Positions 28,659 to 37,593 of a DNA stretch of 64,000 nt are shown here, one piece after another. The first letter of the stretch is position 1. Each line of letters starts with the position of its first letter. Below the pieces are notes generated by a model, which saw only the letters and a program-made list of their open reading frames with translations, did not search any database and was not told where the DNA came from. Position numbers and translations under genes: made by a program. Origin of the DNA: Terrimonas pollutisoli (GTDB taxonomy: Bacteria > Bacteroidota > Bacteroidia > Chitinophagales > Chitinophagaceae); assembly GCF_029360765.1 (NCBI RefSeq), contig NZ_JARKNA010000001.1:744001-808000 (forward strand), in the 5' to 3' direction.

Positions 28659-28700
28659 GGAGTCAGGAGACTTGAATCTGGAGTTCGGAGCCGGGAGGTA
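28659..28700 (+). repeat. Heptamer array GGAGNNN x6 (left flank of four-helix-bundle gene)
   Basis: Six units in perfect 7-base register begin on the base after the DUF3467 stop: GGAGTCA, GGAGACT, TGAATCT, GGAGTTC, GGAGCCG, GGAGGTA. The array ends five bases before the restored stop of the four-helix-bundle gene. The same unit type occurs inverted at 29104-29131. Confidence 0.75.
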
Positions 28701-28704
28701 TTTT

Positions 28705-29066
28705 TCAAATAAATTTTTCAGCGTTATTAATCATATACCAAATCAATTTTCCAACCTCTGTATTTAATGTAGTCAATTCATGATATTCAACTTCAGTTAA
28801 ATAAGAACAGTCTTTGGCGAAATCAAGCCAGACTTCTGTCTCCGCATTTTCTGTTTCTGAGTCATTTAACTTACTAATAAAATAGCCTTTGTAGCTTTTT
28901 CTTCTGAAAGCCTCAGCAAGATTTGCACATACAGCCGGGATGACCTTCTTATCTGATCGGTAAGTGAATATCTCTCTTCAGGGGGATTTTTTTTTGATAG
29001 AATAAATATTTTCATAGCAATATCATACCCTTTTTGATAAGCTAACAAATCTTTATAATGTCCCAT
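28705..29066 (-). pseudogene. Four-helix-bundle protein (23S rRNA intervening-sequence type), frameshifted
   Basis: The ORF from 29066 starts MGHYKDLLAYQKGYDIAMKI and reaches SLTDQIRRSSR, the standard opening of the four-helix-bundle/IVP family. It then slips out of frame near 28934. Restoring one base gives VCANLAEAFRRKSYKGYF, SKLNDSETENAETEVWLDFA and a normal end at the TGA at 28705. The whole 120-residue protein is therefore present apart from one base. The family forms pentameric bundles and is encoded inside 23S rRNA insertions, near diversity-generating retroelements (Avd) and, as here, as solitary genes; function is unclear. Inverted heptamer arrays flank it closely on both sides. The defect may be real decay or a sequencing error at a G run. 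Confidence 0.8.
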
Positions 29067-29103
29067 AAGTTTCTTTATGATGTTATTGAACGTTTTTTGC
29101 CTT

Positions 29104-29131
29104 AGCTCCCGACTCCGAACTTCCGGCTCCC
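29104..29131 (-). repeat. Heptamer array GGAGNNN x4, inverted (right flank of four-helix-bundle gene)
   Basis: Read on the minus strand the units are GGGAGCC, GGAAGTT, CGGAGTC, GGGAGCT in strict register. The array lies three bases beyond the radC stop and 37 bases upstream of the four-helix-bundle start. It is in the opposite orientation to the array at 28659-28700. Confidence 0.75.
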
Positions 29132-29134
29132 GCC

Positions 29135-29827
29135 TTAAAGTAACCCTTCATCCGCGAAACTATAATAGCCATCGTCACTCACGATGATATGATCAAGAAC
29201 CCGGATATCTAAAAATTTTGCTGCTTCTTTTATTTTGGTAGTTAACTCCTCATCAGCACGACTGGGTCTCAAACTGCCGGAAGGATGATTGTGACAAAGA
29301 ATAATACTGACAGCATTTTGTTCCAATGCTTTTTTTAATATTATCCTGGGATCCGCTACAGTACCGGTAATACCACCCTCACTGACAATCTGAAAATGAT
29401 TGACCTTGTTTGATCGGTTTAAAAAGATAACAGCGAAAACCTCGTGGGGATAATCTTTTAAAGCTGTCTGTAGATAATTGGCAATATCAGAGCTGCTGTT
29501 GACAATAGCTTTTTCCAACGATGCACTTGATTGTCTTCTTCGTCCAAGTTCCAGCGCTGCGACGATAGTTATTGCTTTGGCTTCCCCGATTCCTTTAATT
29601 TTCATCAAATCCTTTACTGAGAGTTTGCCCAATTCGACCAGGTTATCCTTTCCGAGTTTTAGAATCTCTTTGCCAAGATCAACTGCCGTTTTATTTTTCG
29701 ATCCATTGTGAATAAGAATAGCAAGCAATTCCGAATTGCTGAGGTTTTCCGCACCCCTGGATAGTAATTTTTCTCTGGGTCTATCGTCTTTTGCCCATTG
29801 CTTAATAGAGTGTTTATTCTCTTGCAT
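29135..29827 (-). CDS. radC: RadC/JAB-domain family protein
   Basis: A 230-residue protein. The N-terminal part has a helix-hairpin-helix (KDLMKIKGIGEAKA, about 72-85). The C-terminal JAB1/MPN-like domain (about 105-230) carries the metal-binding signature HNHPSG...SRAD with H179, H181 and D192. The name RadC comes from early repair studies; the biochemical role is unsettled, and a metal-dependent hydrolase or nuclease acting at stalled replication has been suggested. Length and motifs are normal. The stop is followed at once by the inverted heptamer array. Confidence 0.93.
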   Translation of the reverse strand: MQENKHSIKQWAKDDRPREKLLSRGAENLSNSELLAILIHNGSKNKTAVDLGKEILKLGKDNLVELGKLSVKDLMKIKGIGEAKAITIVAALELGRRRQSSASLEKAIVNSSSDIANYLQTALKDYPHEVFAVIFLNRSNKVNHFQIVSEGGITGTVADPRIILKKALEQNAVSIILCHNHPSGSLRPSRADEELTTKIKEAAKFLDIRVLDHIIVSDDGYYSFADEGLL

Positions 29828-29934
29828 AAAACAAGTTTAACTAATATTTTTATTCTTACAATACAACATTAGTAGTATTGCTATCCTGAAAAGTCAAAAT
29901 CCAATTTTTACTGAAAAATCTAAATCCTGCAATT

Positions 29935-30153
29935 ATGAGAACTAAAAAGTCTTCAACCATTGGTGCTTTGCACCCCATTCTTTTCTTTGCAGTAATGTAC
30001 GTGGTAGTATTATTTTTCTCCATCTTCATTTGTTCTTCGTTGTTTTATAGCTTTAACTCAGACTTTGCAGATGAGCCTGTGGTGAAGACGGAGCAGCCAG
30101 CTAAACAAAAGAATTTTCCAGTACAGGTTTCTACAGCAGCAGTAGTACGTTAA
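29935..30153 (+). CDS. Small single-pass membrane protein, unknown
   Basis: A 72-residue protein with a basic N-terminus (MRTKKSS), one long hydrophobic helix (about 13-40, ILFFAVMYVVVLFFSIF) and a short polar tail. No family was recognised. It is preceded by a plausible A-rich initiation region and lies 83 bp upstream of prs on the same strand. It could be an inner-membrane peptide, but coding status rests only on its composition. Confidence 0.5.
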   Translation: MRTKKSSTIGALHPILFFAVMYVVVLFFSIFICSSLFYSFNSDFADEPVVKTEQPAKQKNFPVQVSTAAVVR

Positions 30154-30236
30154 CCTTTCCCGAAGCATGATTTTTTAACCCCGCAGGTGTGGCGATTGCG
30201 ATGATAGTAATATCTTCGCCGCACATTTTTAAATTC

Positions 30237-31184
30237 ATGCAATCTGCTAAAATTTTCTCCGGAACCAGCTCTGAATTATTGACCCAGGAGATTTGCAAGA
30301 GATATGGAACAAAGCCGGGAAAAATTAATATTCAACACTTTAGCGATGGTGAAATGTGTCCCACTTTCACCGAAAGCATCCGCGGTGATTTTGTTTTTTT
30401 AGTGCAAAGCACCAATTCCCCGGCCGACAATATTCTTGAACTGTTATTGATGATCGATGCTGCCCGTCGGGCCTCAGCATATAAGGTCATCGCAGTTTTA
30501 CCTTATTACGGTTATGCCCGCCAGGACAGAAAGGACAAACCTCGTGTGGCAATTGGAAGCAAGCTGATAGCCAACATGTTGGTTGCTGCGGGTGCGGACA
30601 GGATCATTACCATGGACCTGCATGCACCGCAGATCCAGGGGTATTTCGACATACCGGTTGATCACCTGGATAGCCATGCAGTTTTTATTCCTTATATAGA
30701 GAATCTGAAGATGGAAAACCTTACCTTTGCCGCCCCTGACGTGGGTTCAACCAATCGTGTAAGGGAAATTGCCAACTACTTTAATGCAGAAATGGTCATC
30801 TGCGATAAGCACCGTAAGAGGGCTAACGAGATTGCGAGCATGGTAGTGATAGGAGATGTAGCCGGAAAGGATATTGTCATCATTGACGATATCTGCGACA
30901 CCGGAGGAACTTTGGCAAAAAGCGCAGCTCTTTTAAAGGAAAAAGGTGCCAAAACAGTACGGGCCTTAATTACTCACCCGGTACTGAGTGGCAAGGCTTA
31001 TGAAAACATTGAAAATAGTGTATTAGAGGAACTGGTTGTTTGTGACACTATTCCCCTGAAAAATCATAGTTCGAAAATTAAAGTGATATCGGTGGCAGAA
31101 CTTTTTGCTGTAGCCATCCGGAACGCTTTTGAAAATAAAAGCATCACCAGTCTATTTATTCATTCGCAAAGACGGGATAAATAA
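30237..31184 (+). CDS. prs: Ribose-phosphate pyrophosphokinase (PRPP synthetase)
   Basis: The enzyme makes phosphoribosyl pyrophosphate from ribose-5-phosphate and ATP for nucleotide, His and Trp synthesis. From the ATG at 30237 the protein has 315 residues and starts MQSAKIFSGTSSELLTQEIC, the expected N-terminus. An open frame back to 30189 adds 16 residues not seen in the family. Motifs include INIQHFSDGEM, YYGYARQDRKDKPR (ATP loop), MDLHAPQIQGYF and the PRPP-binding IIDDICDTGGTL. The L25 gene follows at 41 bp, an arrangement common in Bacteroidota. Confidence 0.97.
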   Translation: MQSAKIFSGTSSELLTQEICKRYGTKPGKINIQHFSDGEMCPTFTESIRGDFVFLVQSTNSPADNILELLLMIDAARRASAYKVIAVLPYYGYARQDRKDKPRVAIGSKLIANMLVAAGADRIITMDLHAPQIQGYFDIPVDHLDSHAVFIPYIENLKMENLTFAAPDVGSTNRVREIANYFNAEMVICDKHRKRANEIASMVVIGDVAGKDIVIIDDICDTGGTLAKSAALLKEKGAKTVRALITHPVLSGKAYENIENSVLEELVVCDTIPLKNHSSKIKVISVAELFAVAIRNAFENKSITSLFIHSQRRDK

Positions 31185-31225
31185 ATTGGCAGAAACCATA
31201 GCAAACAAATAAATAAACATAAAAA

Positions 31226-31849
31226 ATGAAAACAATTACAATCAAAGGACAACTGAGGACCGGATTCGGGAAAACCGCCACCCGCCAGCTCCGCTCTCAG
31301 GAACAAGTGCCGGGTGTAATTTACGGGGGTGCTCAGGAGATCAATTTTTCAGCTCCTGCAGCGGCGTTTAAACCTTTAGTATACACTCCAAGTTTCCAGT
31401 TAGCTGAAGTAGATGTAGATGGCAAAATCTACAAATGCATCTTAAAAGATCTGCAATTTGATAAGGTTACAGATAGTCTTACCCACGTTGATCTTATGGA
31501 GCTGGTAGAGGATAAAAAAGTGATAGCGACTATTCCACTGAAATTTACTGGTAGCTCAAAAGGGGTGAAAGATGGAGGTAAGTTTATTGCTAAAATCAAC
31601 TCACTGAAAGTAAAAACATATCCTAGATACCTGAAGGAGCAAATTGAAGTGTCTATTGACAACCTGGAGCTGAATGGCAATATCCGGGTAGAAGATGTAA
31701 AAGAAGAACATTACGAGATTTTGAACTCACCTCGTATTCCAATTGCTTCTGTTGTATTGACAAGACAGTTGAAGCAGGAAGAAGCTGCTGCACCTGCTGT
31801 TAAAGCCGCTGCGCCTGCCGCAGCACCAGCTGCCGCTGCAAAAAAATAA
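31226..31849 (+). CDS. rplY: 50S ribosomal protein L25/general stress protein Ctc
   Basis: A 207-residue two-domain L25 (Ctc/TL5 type) that binds 5S rRNA. The N-terminal beta-barrel domain starts MKTITIKGQLRTGFGKTATR and contains the conserved QVPGVIYGG. The C-terminal TL5 domain includes HVDLMELVEDKKV and VKTYPRYLKEQIEV. The end is an Ala/Pro-rich tail (APAVKAAAPAAAPAAAAKK), common in Bacteroidota versions. Probably cotranscribed with prs; a terminator follows. Confidence 0.96.
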   Translation: MKTITIKGQLRTGFGKTATRQLRSQEQVPGVIYGGAQEINFSAPAAAFKPLVYTPSFQLAEVDVDGKIYKCILKDLQFDKVTDSLTHVDLMELVEDKKVIATIPLKFTGSSKGVKDGGKFIAKINSLKVKTYPRYLKEQIEVSIDNLELNGNIRVEDVKEEHYEILNSPRIPIASVVLTRQLKQEEAAAPAVKAAAPAAAPAAAAKK

Positions 31850-31870
31850 ATCAGTAAAAGAATATTGTAT

Positions 31871-31899
31871 AACCCGTGTCGCATTGATACGGGTTTTTT
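31871..31899 (+). terminator. Rho-independent terminator after prs-rplY
   Basis: AACCCGTGTC pairs with GATACGGGTT (10 bp, one G-T) around a GCATT loop and runs into TTTTTT. Confidence 0.85.
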
Positions 31900-31977
31900 A
31901 TTGGTTAATACGATATTTGGCAACTAAATGTGATAATTAAAAGACGCTTCTTTGAAATTATCTGTCCAGGATAAGCT

Positions 31978-32547
31978 ATGAAATACTTGATTGTTGGCTT
32001 GGGAAATGTGGGTAATGAGTATGCTCATACCCGGCATAATATCGGCTTTGATGTAGTGAATGCCTTTATAACAAAGCACGGCGCAACTTTTCGTGTTGAC
32101 CGTCTGGCTTATGTTGCAGACATAAAATGGAAAGGCCGGTCATTTATTTGTATTTGTCCCACCACCTATATGAATTTGAGTGGCAAGGCCATTAAATATT
32201 GGTTGGATAAAGAGAAAATAAGTCTTGAAAACATGCTGGTGATACTGGATGATCTGGCAATTCCGCTTGAAAAGCTCCGGCTTCGGCCTTCAGGGAGTGA
32301 CGCTGGCCATAACGGTCTTAAAAGTATTCACGAGACATTGGGTAGTATTGAATATCCTCGCTTGAGGTTCGGTATTGGAAATAACTTTCCAAAGGGGAGG
32401 CAATCTGATTTTGTCCTGGGCAAGTGGCGAAAAGAAGAAGAACCATTAGTAAAATTGAAAATTGACAAATCTGTCGAAGCCATAGAGATTTTTGGCACGC
32501 AGGGGATAACGGCGGCTATGAACCTGGTAAATAATCACAAGTTTTGA
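31978..32547 (+). CDS. pth: Peptidyl-tRNA hydrolase
   Basis: Pth releases tRNA from peptidyl-tRNAs dropped by ribosomes. The 189-residue protein has the catalytic and binding residues of the family: GLGNVGNEYAHTRHNIGF with N10 and catalytic H20, PTTYMNLSG, DDLAIPLEKLRL with the catalytic Asp near 93, and SDAGHNGLKSI. Length and start are normal. It has its own short upstream region after the rplY terminator. Confidence 0.97.
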   Translation: MKYLIVGLGNVGNEYAHTRHNIGFDVVNAFITKHGATFRVDRLAYVADIKWKGRSFICICPTTYMNLSGKAIKYWLDKEKISLENMLVILDDLAIPLEKLRLRPSGSDAGHNGLKSIHETLGSIEYPRLRFGIGNNFPKGRQSDFVLGKWRKEEEPLVKLKIDKSVEAIEIFGTQGITAAMNLVNNHKF

Positions 32548-32695
32548 TTATGATAAGTCATATTGATTACTTATTTTAGCACTCCGACCCTGCGAGTTTT
32601 AAACTCCACTTACCCTATAGATTACCTGAATATATATGGGATCAACAGTCCATGGAGTAGTATCCGATGTATTTTAACACCAACCATCCAGATTT

Positions 32696-33307
32696 ATGAA
32701 GATTTTTTGTGTAGGCCGTAATTATGTTGCTCATGCCGAAGAGCTTGGTAATGATGTTCCTGACGAGCCGGTTATTTTTATGAAGCCTAAAAGTGCAATG
32801 TTGCAGCCACATGCACCTTTTTATTATCCCGAGTTTACCAATGAATTACATTACGAATGTGAATTGGTGCTTCGCATAAGCAAAAATGGGAAATACATCC
32901 AGGATAAATTTGCCAGTAAATACTACGATGCAATTACTACAGGTATCGACTTTACGGCAAGAGATATACAAACAGAGTTAAAAGCAAAAGGATTACCCTG
33001 GGAGAAAGCAAAGTCCTGGGATAATTCAGCAGTGATAGGAAAGTGGGTACCCCTGACCGAGTTAAAAAACAAGAAAGACATCAATTTCAGCTTGTTTAAA
33101 AACCAGGAATTGGTGCAAAAGGGATCTTCAGCCAATATGATTCATGATTTTGACAGTATTGTTGCTTACATTTCTAACTACTTTTCGGTAAATATCGGGG
33201 ACGTAATTTTTACCGGAACACCGGCCGGCGTCGGGGAGGTAGTGGTAGGAGACGAATTGGAGGGTGTACTGGAGGAAACAAGCATGTTCAAATTGGAAGT
33301 GAAATAA
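32696..33307 (+). CDS. Fumarylacetoacetate hydrolase family protein
   Basis: A 203-residue compact member of the FAH family, which contains oxaloacetate decarboxylases, acylpyruvases and related metal-dependent C-C hydrolases. It starts MKIFCVGRNYVAHAEELG. Family segments include PVIFMKPKSAML, the metal-ligand ELHYECELVLRI, TGIDFTARDIQ, AKSWDNSAVIGKW and the C-terminal VIFTGTPAGVGEVV. The size fits the short FAHD1-like group. The exact substrate cannot be deduced. A terminator follows. Confidence 0.9.
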   Translation: MKIFCVGRNYVAHAEELGNDVPDEPVIFMKPKSAMLQPHAPFYYPEFTNELHYECELVLRISKNGKYIQDKFASKYYDAITTGIDFTARDIQTELKAKGLPWEKAKSWDNSAVIGKWVPLTELKNKKDINFSLFKNQELVQKGSSANMIHDFDSIVAYISNYFSVNIGDVIFTGTPAGVGEVVVGDELEGVLEETSMFKLEVK

Positions 33308-33347
33308 AGCCAATCGAAAAATCCACTCAAACAAACCAATTGCTTAT

Positions 33348-33378
33348 AGCCATTCGCTCCGCGGATGGCTTTTGTTTT
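33348..33378 (+). terminator. Rho-independent terminator after the FAH-family gene
   Basis: AGCCATTCGC pairs with GCGGATGGCT (one T-G pair) around a TCC loop; TTTGTTTT follows directly. Confidence 0.85.
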
Positions 33379-33404
33379 AATGCCATACTAACACTTGTTC
33401 CCCT

Positions 33405-33412
33405 TAAATTTG
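33405..33412 (+). promoter_or_regulatory. Possible -7 box (TAAATTTG) before the E1 dehydrogenase gene
   Basis: TAAATTTG matches the Bacteroidota -7 consensus and lies between the upstream terminator and the E1 start. No TTG is found at the proper spacing, so confidence is low. Confidence 0.35.
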
Positions 33413-33434
33413 CCTTTCGTCCGGGGCCCCGAGC

Positions 33435-35531
33435 ATGACGAAGGGACGGCGGATGCTTGCTTACATGACTGATATTTCATTACTACTGAAAGCATATAAG
33501 GCCATGAGCCTTGTAAAAAAAATGGCGGAAACTTATGAAAATAATCGCCCCATTTGCAAATACGTCCATTCTACCTCACGTGGCCATGAAGCTATACAAT
33601 TAGCTACTGCCTTTCACCTGCAGCCGCAGGATTTTGTAAGCCCTTATTATAGGGATGAAAGCATGCTGTTGGGGTTGGGCTTTACTCCATTTGAACAAAT
33701 GCTGCAATTGCTTGCCAAGGGAAATGATATTTTCACGGGTGGCAGAGAATACTATTCACATCCCAATTACAGGGGAGATGATAAGCCTACCATCATTCAT
33801 CAAAGCAGTGCTACTGGCATGCAGACGATTCCGACAACAGGAGTTGCACAAGGAGTACAATATTGGGAGAGAAATGATTTAACAAGATTAAAAAAAGGAG
33901 CAGGAGGAGAGTTGCCCATCGTGCTGTGTTCGTTGGGAGATGCAAGCATTACTGAGGGTGAAGTAAGTGAAGCCTTCCAGTTTGCAGTATTAAAACAGTT
34001 GCCTATTGTCTACCTGATCCAGGATAATAACTGGGGGATTAGTGTTTCGGCAGAAGAAGCAAGAGCGATGAATGCCTTTGAATTTGCTGCCGGGTTTAAA
34101 GGGATGAATCGCATACAGGTCGATGGCAGTGATTTTGAAGCATCGTACGAAGTAATGAAGCATGTGTGTAATTCAGTTCGTAAAGAAAGAAAACCCTGGT
34201 TGGTTCATGCACAGGTGCCATTGCTTGGTCACCATACAAGTGGTGTCAGGAAGGAGTTTTATCGTACTGACAAGGATTGGAGCAAACACCTGGAACACTG
34301 TCCGAATAATAAGCTGCGGAAAAAATTATTAGAAAAAGGGCTAAAGGAAGATGAGCTATTGGAAATAGAAAAAGAAGCTGCTCAAGAAGTAGCTAATGAC
34401 TTTGCACAAGCAATTGCATCACCTGAGCCTGATCCTTCAACCGCCACTGATCATGTATTTGTTCCCACTACTATCGTCGAAGAAAAAGGTACAAGAGAAC
34501 CCGCAAATGCTGAAAAAGTATTAATGGTCGATGCTGCTCTCTTTGCTATTCGTGAACTGATGGAAGATCACCCTGAAGCTATGTTATATGGCCAGGATGT
34601 GGGACAAAGATTAGGTGGTGTATTTCGTGAAGCCGCGACATTGGCTGATCGTTTTGGAGATAACAGGGTTTTTAATACTGCCATACAGGAGGCTTATATT
34701 GTTGGGTCAACAGTAGGTTTGAGTGCAGTCGGGATAAAACCCATTGTGGAAGTGCAGTTTGCTGATTATATCTACCCGGGATTTAATCAACTGGTAACAG
34801 AGATTTCCAAGAGCTGTTACCTCACTTGCGGAAAATTTCCGATATCGATGATACTCCGGGTACCGACAGGTGCTTATGGCGGCGGGGGGCCCTATCACAG
34901 CGGTTGTGTTGAAACAACTCTTCTTTCCGTCAAAGGAATAAAAGTGGTATATCCTTCCAACGCTGCCGATATGAAGGGATTGATGAAAGCTGCTTTTCAC
35001 GATGGTAACCCGGTAGTAATGCTGGAGCACAAAGGTTTGTACTGGAGTAAAGTACCCGGAACTGAAGAGGCAAAGACTATCGAACCTTCAAGAGACTATA
35101 TCATTCCTCTTGGTAAGGCAAACATCGTACTGCAAGCCGGCAATACTGCCATAGAAAAAGGAGAAACTTGTGTGGTTATTACATATGGTATGGGAGTTTA
35201 TTGGACTAAAGCTGCAGCTAAAAGTTTTCAGCAGCAGGTTGAAGTTGTCGATTTGAGAACACTATACCCGCTTGATGAAGAGTTAATTTTTGAAAGGGTA
35301 AAACTTCATGGTAAGTGTTTAATAGTTACAGAAGAGCAACAAACAAATTCATTTGCAGAAGCGTTGGCCGGGAGAATTAGCAAAAACTGCTTTTCTTTTT
35401 TAGATGCGCCTGTAGCAGTATTAGGTGCCGCGGATGTTCCCGCTATTCCTATGAATATTTTATTGGAGCAGGCTATTCTTCCCGAAAAAGGGAGAGTGAT
35501 GGAGGCTATTCAACGTTTACTGAATCAATAG
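33435..35531 (+). CDS. 2-oxo acid dehydrogenase E1, fused alpha and beta subunits
   Basis: A 698-residue thiamin-diphosphate enzyme that decarboxylates a 2-oxo acid, probably a branched-chain one, and hands the acyl group to an E2 lipoyl protein not encoded here. The first half is E1-alpha: KYVHSTSRGHEAIQLATA, YYRDESMLLGLG, the ThDP-binding GDASITEGE...DNNWGIS and GHHTSGVRKEF. From about 365 the second half is E1-beta: MLYGQDVGQRLGGVF, FNTAIQEAYIVG, EVQFADYIYPGFNQ, RVPTGAYGGGGPYHSG and VDLRTLYPLDEE. The one-piece alpha-beta arrangement is usual in Bacteroidota. ATGs at 33453 and 33465 are alternative starts, the latter giving MTDISLLLKAY. The stop abuts the convergent response-regulator stop. 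Confidence 0.95.
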   Translation: MTKGRRMLAYMTDISLLLKAYKAMSLVKKMAETYENNRPICKYVHSTSRGHEAIQLATAFHLQPQDFVSPYYRDESMLLGLGFTPFEQMLQLLAKGNDIFTGGREYYSHPNYRGDDKPTIIHQSSATGMQTIPTTGVAQGVQYWERNDLTRLKKGAGGELPIVLCSLGDASITEGEVSEAFQFAVLKQLPIVYLIQDNNWGISVSAEEARAMNAFEFAAGFKGMNRIQVDGSDFEASYEVMKHVCNSVRKERKPWLVHAQVPLLGHHTSGVRKEFYRTDKDWSKHLEHCPNNKLRKKLLEKGLKEDELLEIEKEAAQEVANDFAQAIASPEPDPSTATDHVFVPTTIVEEKGTREPANAEKVLMVDAALFAIRELMEDHPEAMLYGQDVGQRLGGVFREAATLADRFGDNRVFNTAIQEAYIVGSTVGLSAVGIKPIVEVQFADYIYPGFNQLVTEISKSCYLTCGKFPISMILRVPTGAYGGGGPYHSGCVETTLLSVKGIKVVYPSNAADMKGLMKAAFHDGNPVVMLEHKGLYWSKVPGTEEAKTIEPSRDYIIPLGKANIVLQAGNTAIEKGETCVVITYGMGVYWTKAAAKSFQQQVEVVDLRTLYPLDEELIFERVKLHGKCLIVTEEQQTNSFAEALAGRISKNCFSFLDAPVAVLGAADVPAIPMNILLEQAILPEKGRVMEAIQRLLNQ

Positions 35532-36227
35532 TTACTGGCTTTCAGTAGTAAAACGATAGCCAACGCCATGGATGGTTTCGATATTTACTGCAGGTTCAAC
35601 CGCCAGCAGTTTTCGTAGTCTTGTTATAAATACATCCATGCTTCTGCCAAGAAAAAAATCATTCTTACCCCATACATTGGATAATATATCTTCCCGTTTC
35701 AACACTTTTCCGGGATGAAGACATAAAAATTCAAGTAGTTCTGCCTCCCGTTGAGTAAGGCTGACTCTTTCCGAGCCTTTTGTAAATTCCAACTCTGCAG
35801 GAATAAAATGAAAGCTTCCCACGGCGTATGATTTTTGCGTTGTAGGCATGATTAGCTTGTTTCGCCGTAGAAAGACATTAATCCTTGACAGCAATTCTTT
35901 CATGTTGAACGGCTTTACGATATAGTCATCACCACCGGATTCAAATCCTTTTAATTTATCTTCCTGCAATGATTTTGCAGTAAGAAATAAAATGGGAACC
36001 AAATCGCTTTTTTGCCTGATCTTTTTGGCAAGACTGAATCCATCGCGGTAGGGCATATTCACATCAAGTATACACAGGTCAGGATTTGTTTTTTGATATT
36101 GCTCCCAGGCTGTTTCACCGTCCGGACAGTTAATTACATTAAAACCTGCATCATTCAGGTTGTCTTTAATGATAAAACCCAGTTGCAGATCATCTTCGGC
36201 TACCAGTATGTTTATTTTTTCTTGCAT
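35532..36227 (-). CDS. OmpR-family response regulator
   Basis: A 231-residue two-domain regulator. The receiver (1-120) has the acidic pocket E11-D12-D13, phospho-acceptor D55 in LCILDVNMP, and conserved Thr and Lys (FLTAKS, DDYIVKPF). The C-terminal winged helix (about 133-231) shows VSLTQREAELLEFLC, KVLKREDILSNVW and a GVGYRF wing. It is encoded six bases after the kinase stop, so the two form one operon. No target can be named; the E1 gene is convergent and unlikely to be one. Confidence 0.95.
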   Translation of the reverse strand: MQEKINILVAEDDLQLGFIIKDNLNDAGFNVINCPDGETAWEQYQKTNPDLCILDVNMPYRDGFSLAKKIRQKSDLVPILFLTAKSLQEDKLKGFESGGDDYIVKPFNMKELLSRINVFLRRNKLIMPTTQKSYAVGSFHFIPAELEFTKGSERVSLTQREAELLEFLCLHPGKVLKREDILSNVWGKNDFFLGRSMDVFITRLRKLLAVEPAVNIETIHGVGYRFTTESQ

Positions 36228-36233
36228 AAAAAT

Positions 36234-37505
36234 TTATTGATAAGGTAATTCGATAGTAAACTTGCTGCCATTGCCGGGACTGCTGTCTACTTGTATATTT
36301 CCATTATGCGCTTTTACTATTTTTTTTACAAAACTCAGGCCTATTCCAAATCCTTTAGCAGTGTACACTTCTCCGTTTTGTATCCTGAAGAATTTGTTAA
36401 ATATTTTTTTAAGCTGCTTGGTATCCATTCCTATTCCATTATCCCGTATGGATAGTAGTACATGTGAGCCCTCGTTTTTCGTTGTAATATCTATGACAGG
36501 ATCTTTCGAATATTTGATAGCATTATCGATAAGGTTCATAATCACTATTACCATATAATCTTTATCAGCTGATAAAAATGAATTGCTGGTTCCAGGTTGA
36601 AATGTCAGCTTAGCTTTTTTCTCAATAATGAGTGGATTAAGGTTGGTGATGGCTTCGCCGATTAATTGGTTCAGCTCCAGCTTTTCTTTATGCAGGTGTA
36701 GTTGATGTGATTCAGTATGGGCAAATCGTAAAAGATTTTCAATTTGTTTTTGTAAATATTGTGATTGATATTCTACAATACCGGCATAGGTGGAAAGCTT
36801 TTCCGGTTTTGAAATAATAGTAGGATCCTTTAATACTTCTGCGGCTAGATTGAGTACCGATACCGGTGTTTTAAATTCATGCGTGACACTATGAAGGAAG
36901 TCTTTTTGTGTTTCTGTTAAAAATTTTTGTTTATAAAAATAATATAGGCTGGCGCCAAAAAAGAGAAGTAACAGGAGTAAAATGATGCTGCTGGCTATCC
37001 AAACATTTAATTGCGAAAGAATGTATTGTTTCCGGTTAGGAAAATACAGGCTCAGGTAATTGTATGACGTTTTAATAACCGGCAGGGGTTTGCCGTTTTT
37101 GTGTTTACTGACAGGAGCGGCTAATAAGTTTGTGTAAGTATATTTGGCCGAATCAGCATTATATAAGCCGATATAGCAATTTGTGAATATGCCAAAATCT
37201 TCCAACTCGTATTGAAGGTAAGTAGAAAGCGAGTCTGTACTGACAGGCAAGCTGATATTGGCAAGGTATAAATTTGGTTGTGGGTTTTCAATCAGGTCGG
37301 TGAGTGTTGACGAATTGTAAATTTTAATGTTAAGATCTTCGTATAAACCTCTTACTGCTTTTACTACACTATGGTCAAATTCTTTTTGCTCGAACAAATA
37401 GACTTTTCGTAACCATACCAATTGAAATATCAGTATGATAGCGATCACCAGGCTGCTGATAAAAATGCCAAGCCGTATTGTAGAGGATCGTAGCGTGATA
37501 GCCAT
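36234..37505 (-). CDS. Sensor histidine kinase (HisKA type)
   Basis: A 423-residue inner-membrane kinase. TM1 is about 12-32 and TM2 about 168-190, enclosing a roughly 135-residue periplasmic sensor of unknown fold. The HisKA domain has phospho-acceptor H209 in HSVTHEFKTPVSVL. The ATPase domain shows the N box (NLIDNAIKYSK), DNGIGMD, and the GFGIGLSFV G box. Cytoplasmic signal output goes to the adjacent regulator. The signal is unknown. Confidence 0.95.
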   Translation of the reverse strand: MAITLRSSTIRLGIFISSLVIAIILIFQLVWLRKVYLFEQKEFDHSVVKAVRGLYEDLNIKIYNSSTLTDLIENPQPNLYLANISLPVSTDSLSTYLQYELEDFGIFTNCYIGLYNADSAKYTYTNLLAAPVSKHKNGKPLPVIKTSYNYLSLYFPNRKQYILSQLNVWIASSIILLLLLLFFGASLYYFYKQKFLTETQKDFLHSVTHEFKTPVSVLNLAAEVLKDPTIISKPEKLSTYAGIVEYQSQYLQKQIENLLRFAHTESHQLHLHKEKLELNQLIGEAITNLNPLIIEKKAKLTFQPGTSNSFLSADKDYMVIVIMNLIDNAIKYSKDPVIDITTKNEGSHVLLSIRDNGIGMDTKQLKKIFNKFFRIQNGEVYTAKGFGIGLSFVKKIVKAHNGNIQVDSSPGNGSKFTIELPYQ

Positions 37506-37593
37506 AGCTTAGTTACTGACACAAAGCTTTAAAAAGCAAAGAATATGTTTTGTTAACATTGGTTAATCGAAAGTTAACTGTTTTATACCTCGC

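Noticed and set aside
30189..30236. Longer PRPP synthetase start
   Set aside because: The 16 extra residues are absent from the family; MQSAKIFSG is the normal start.
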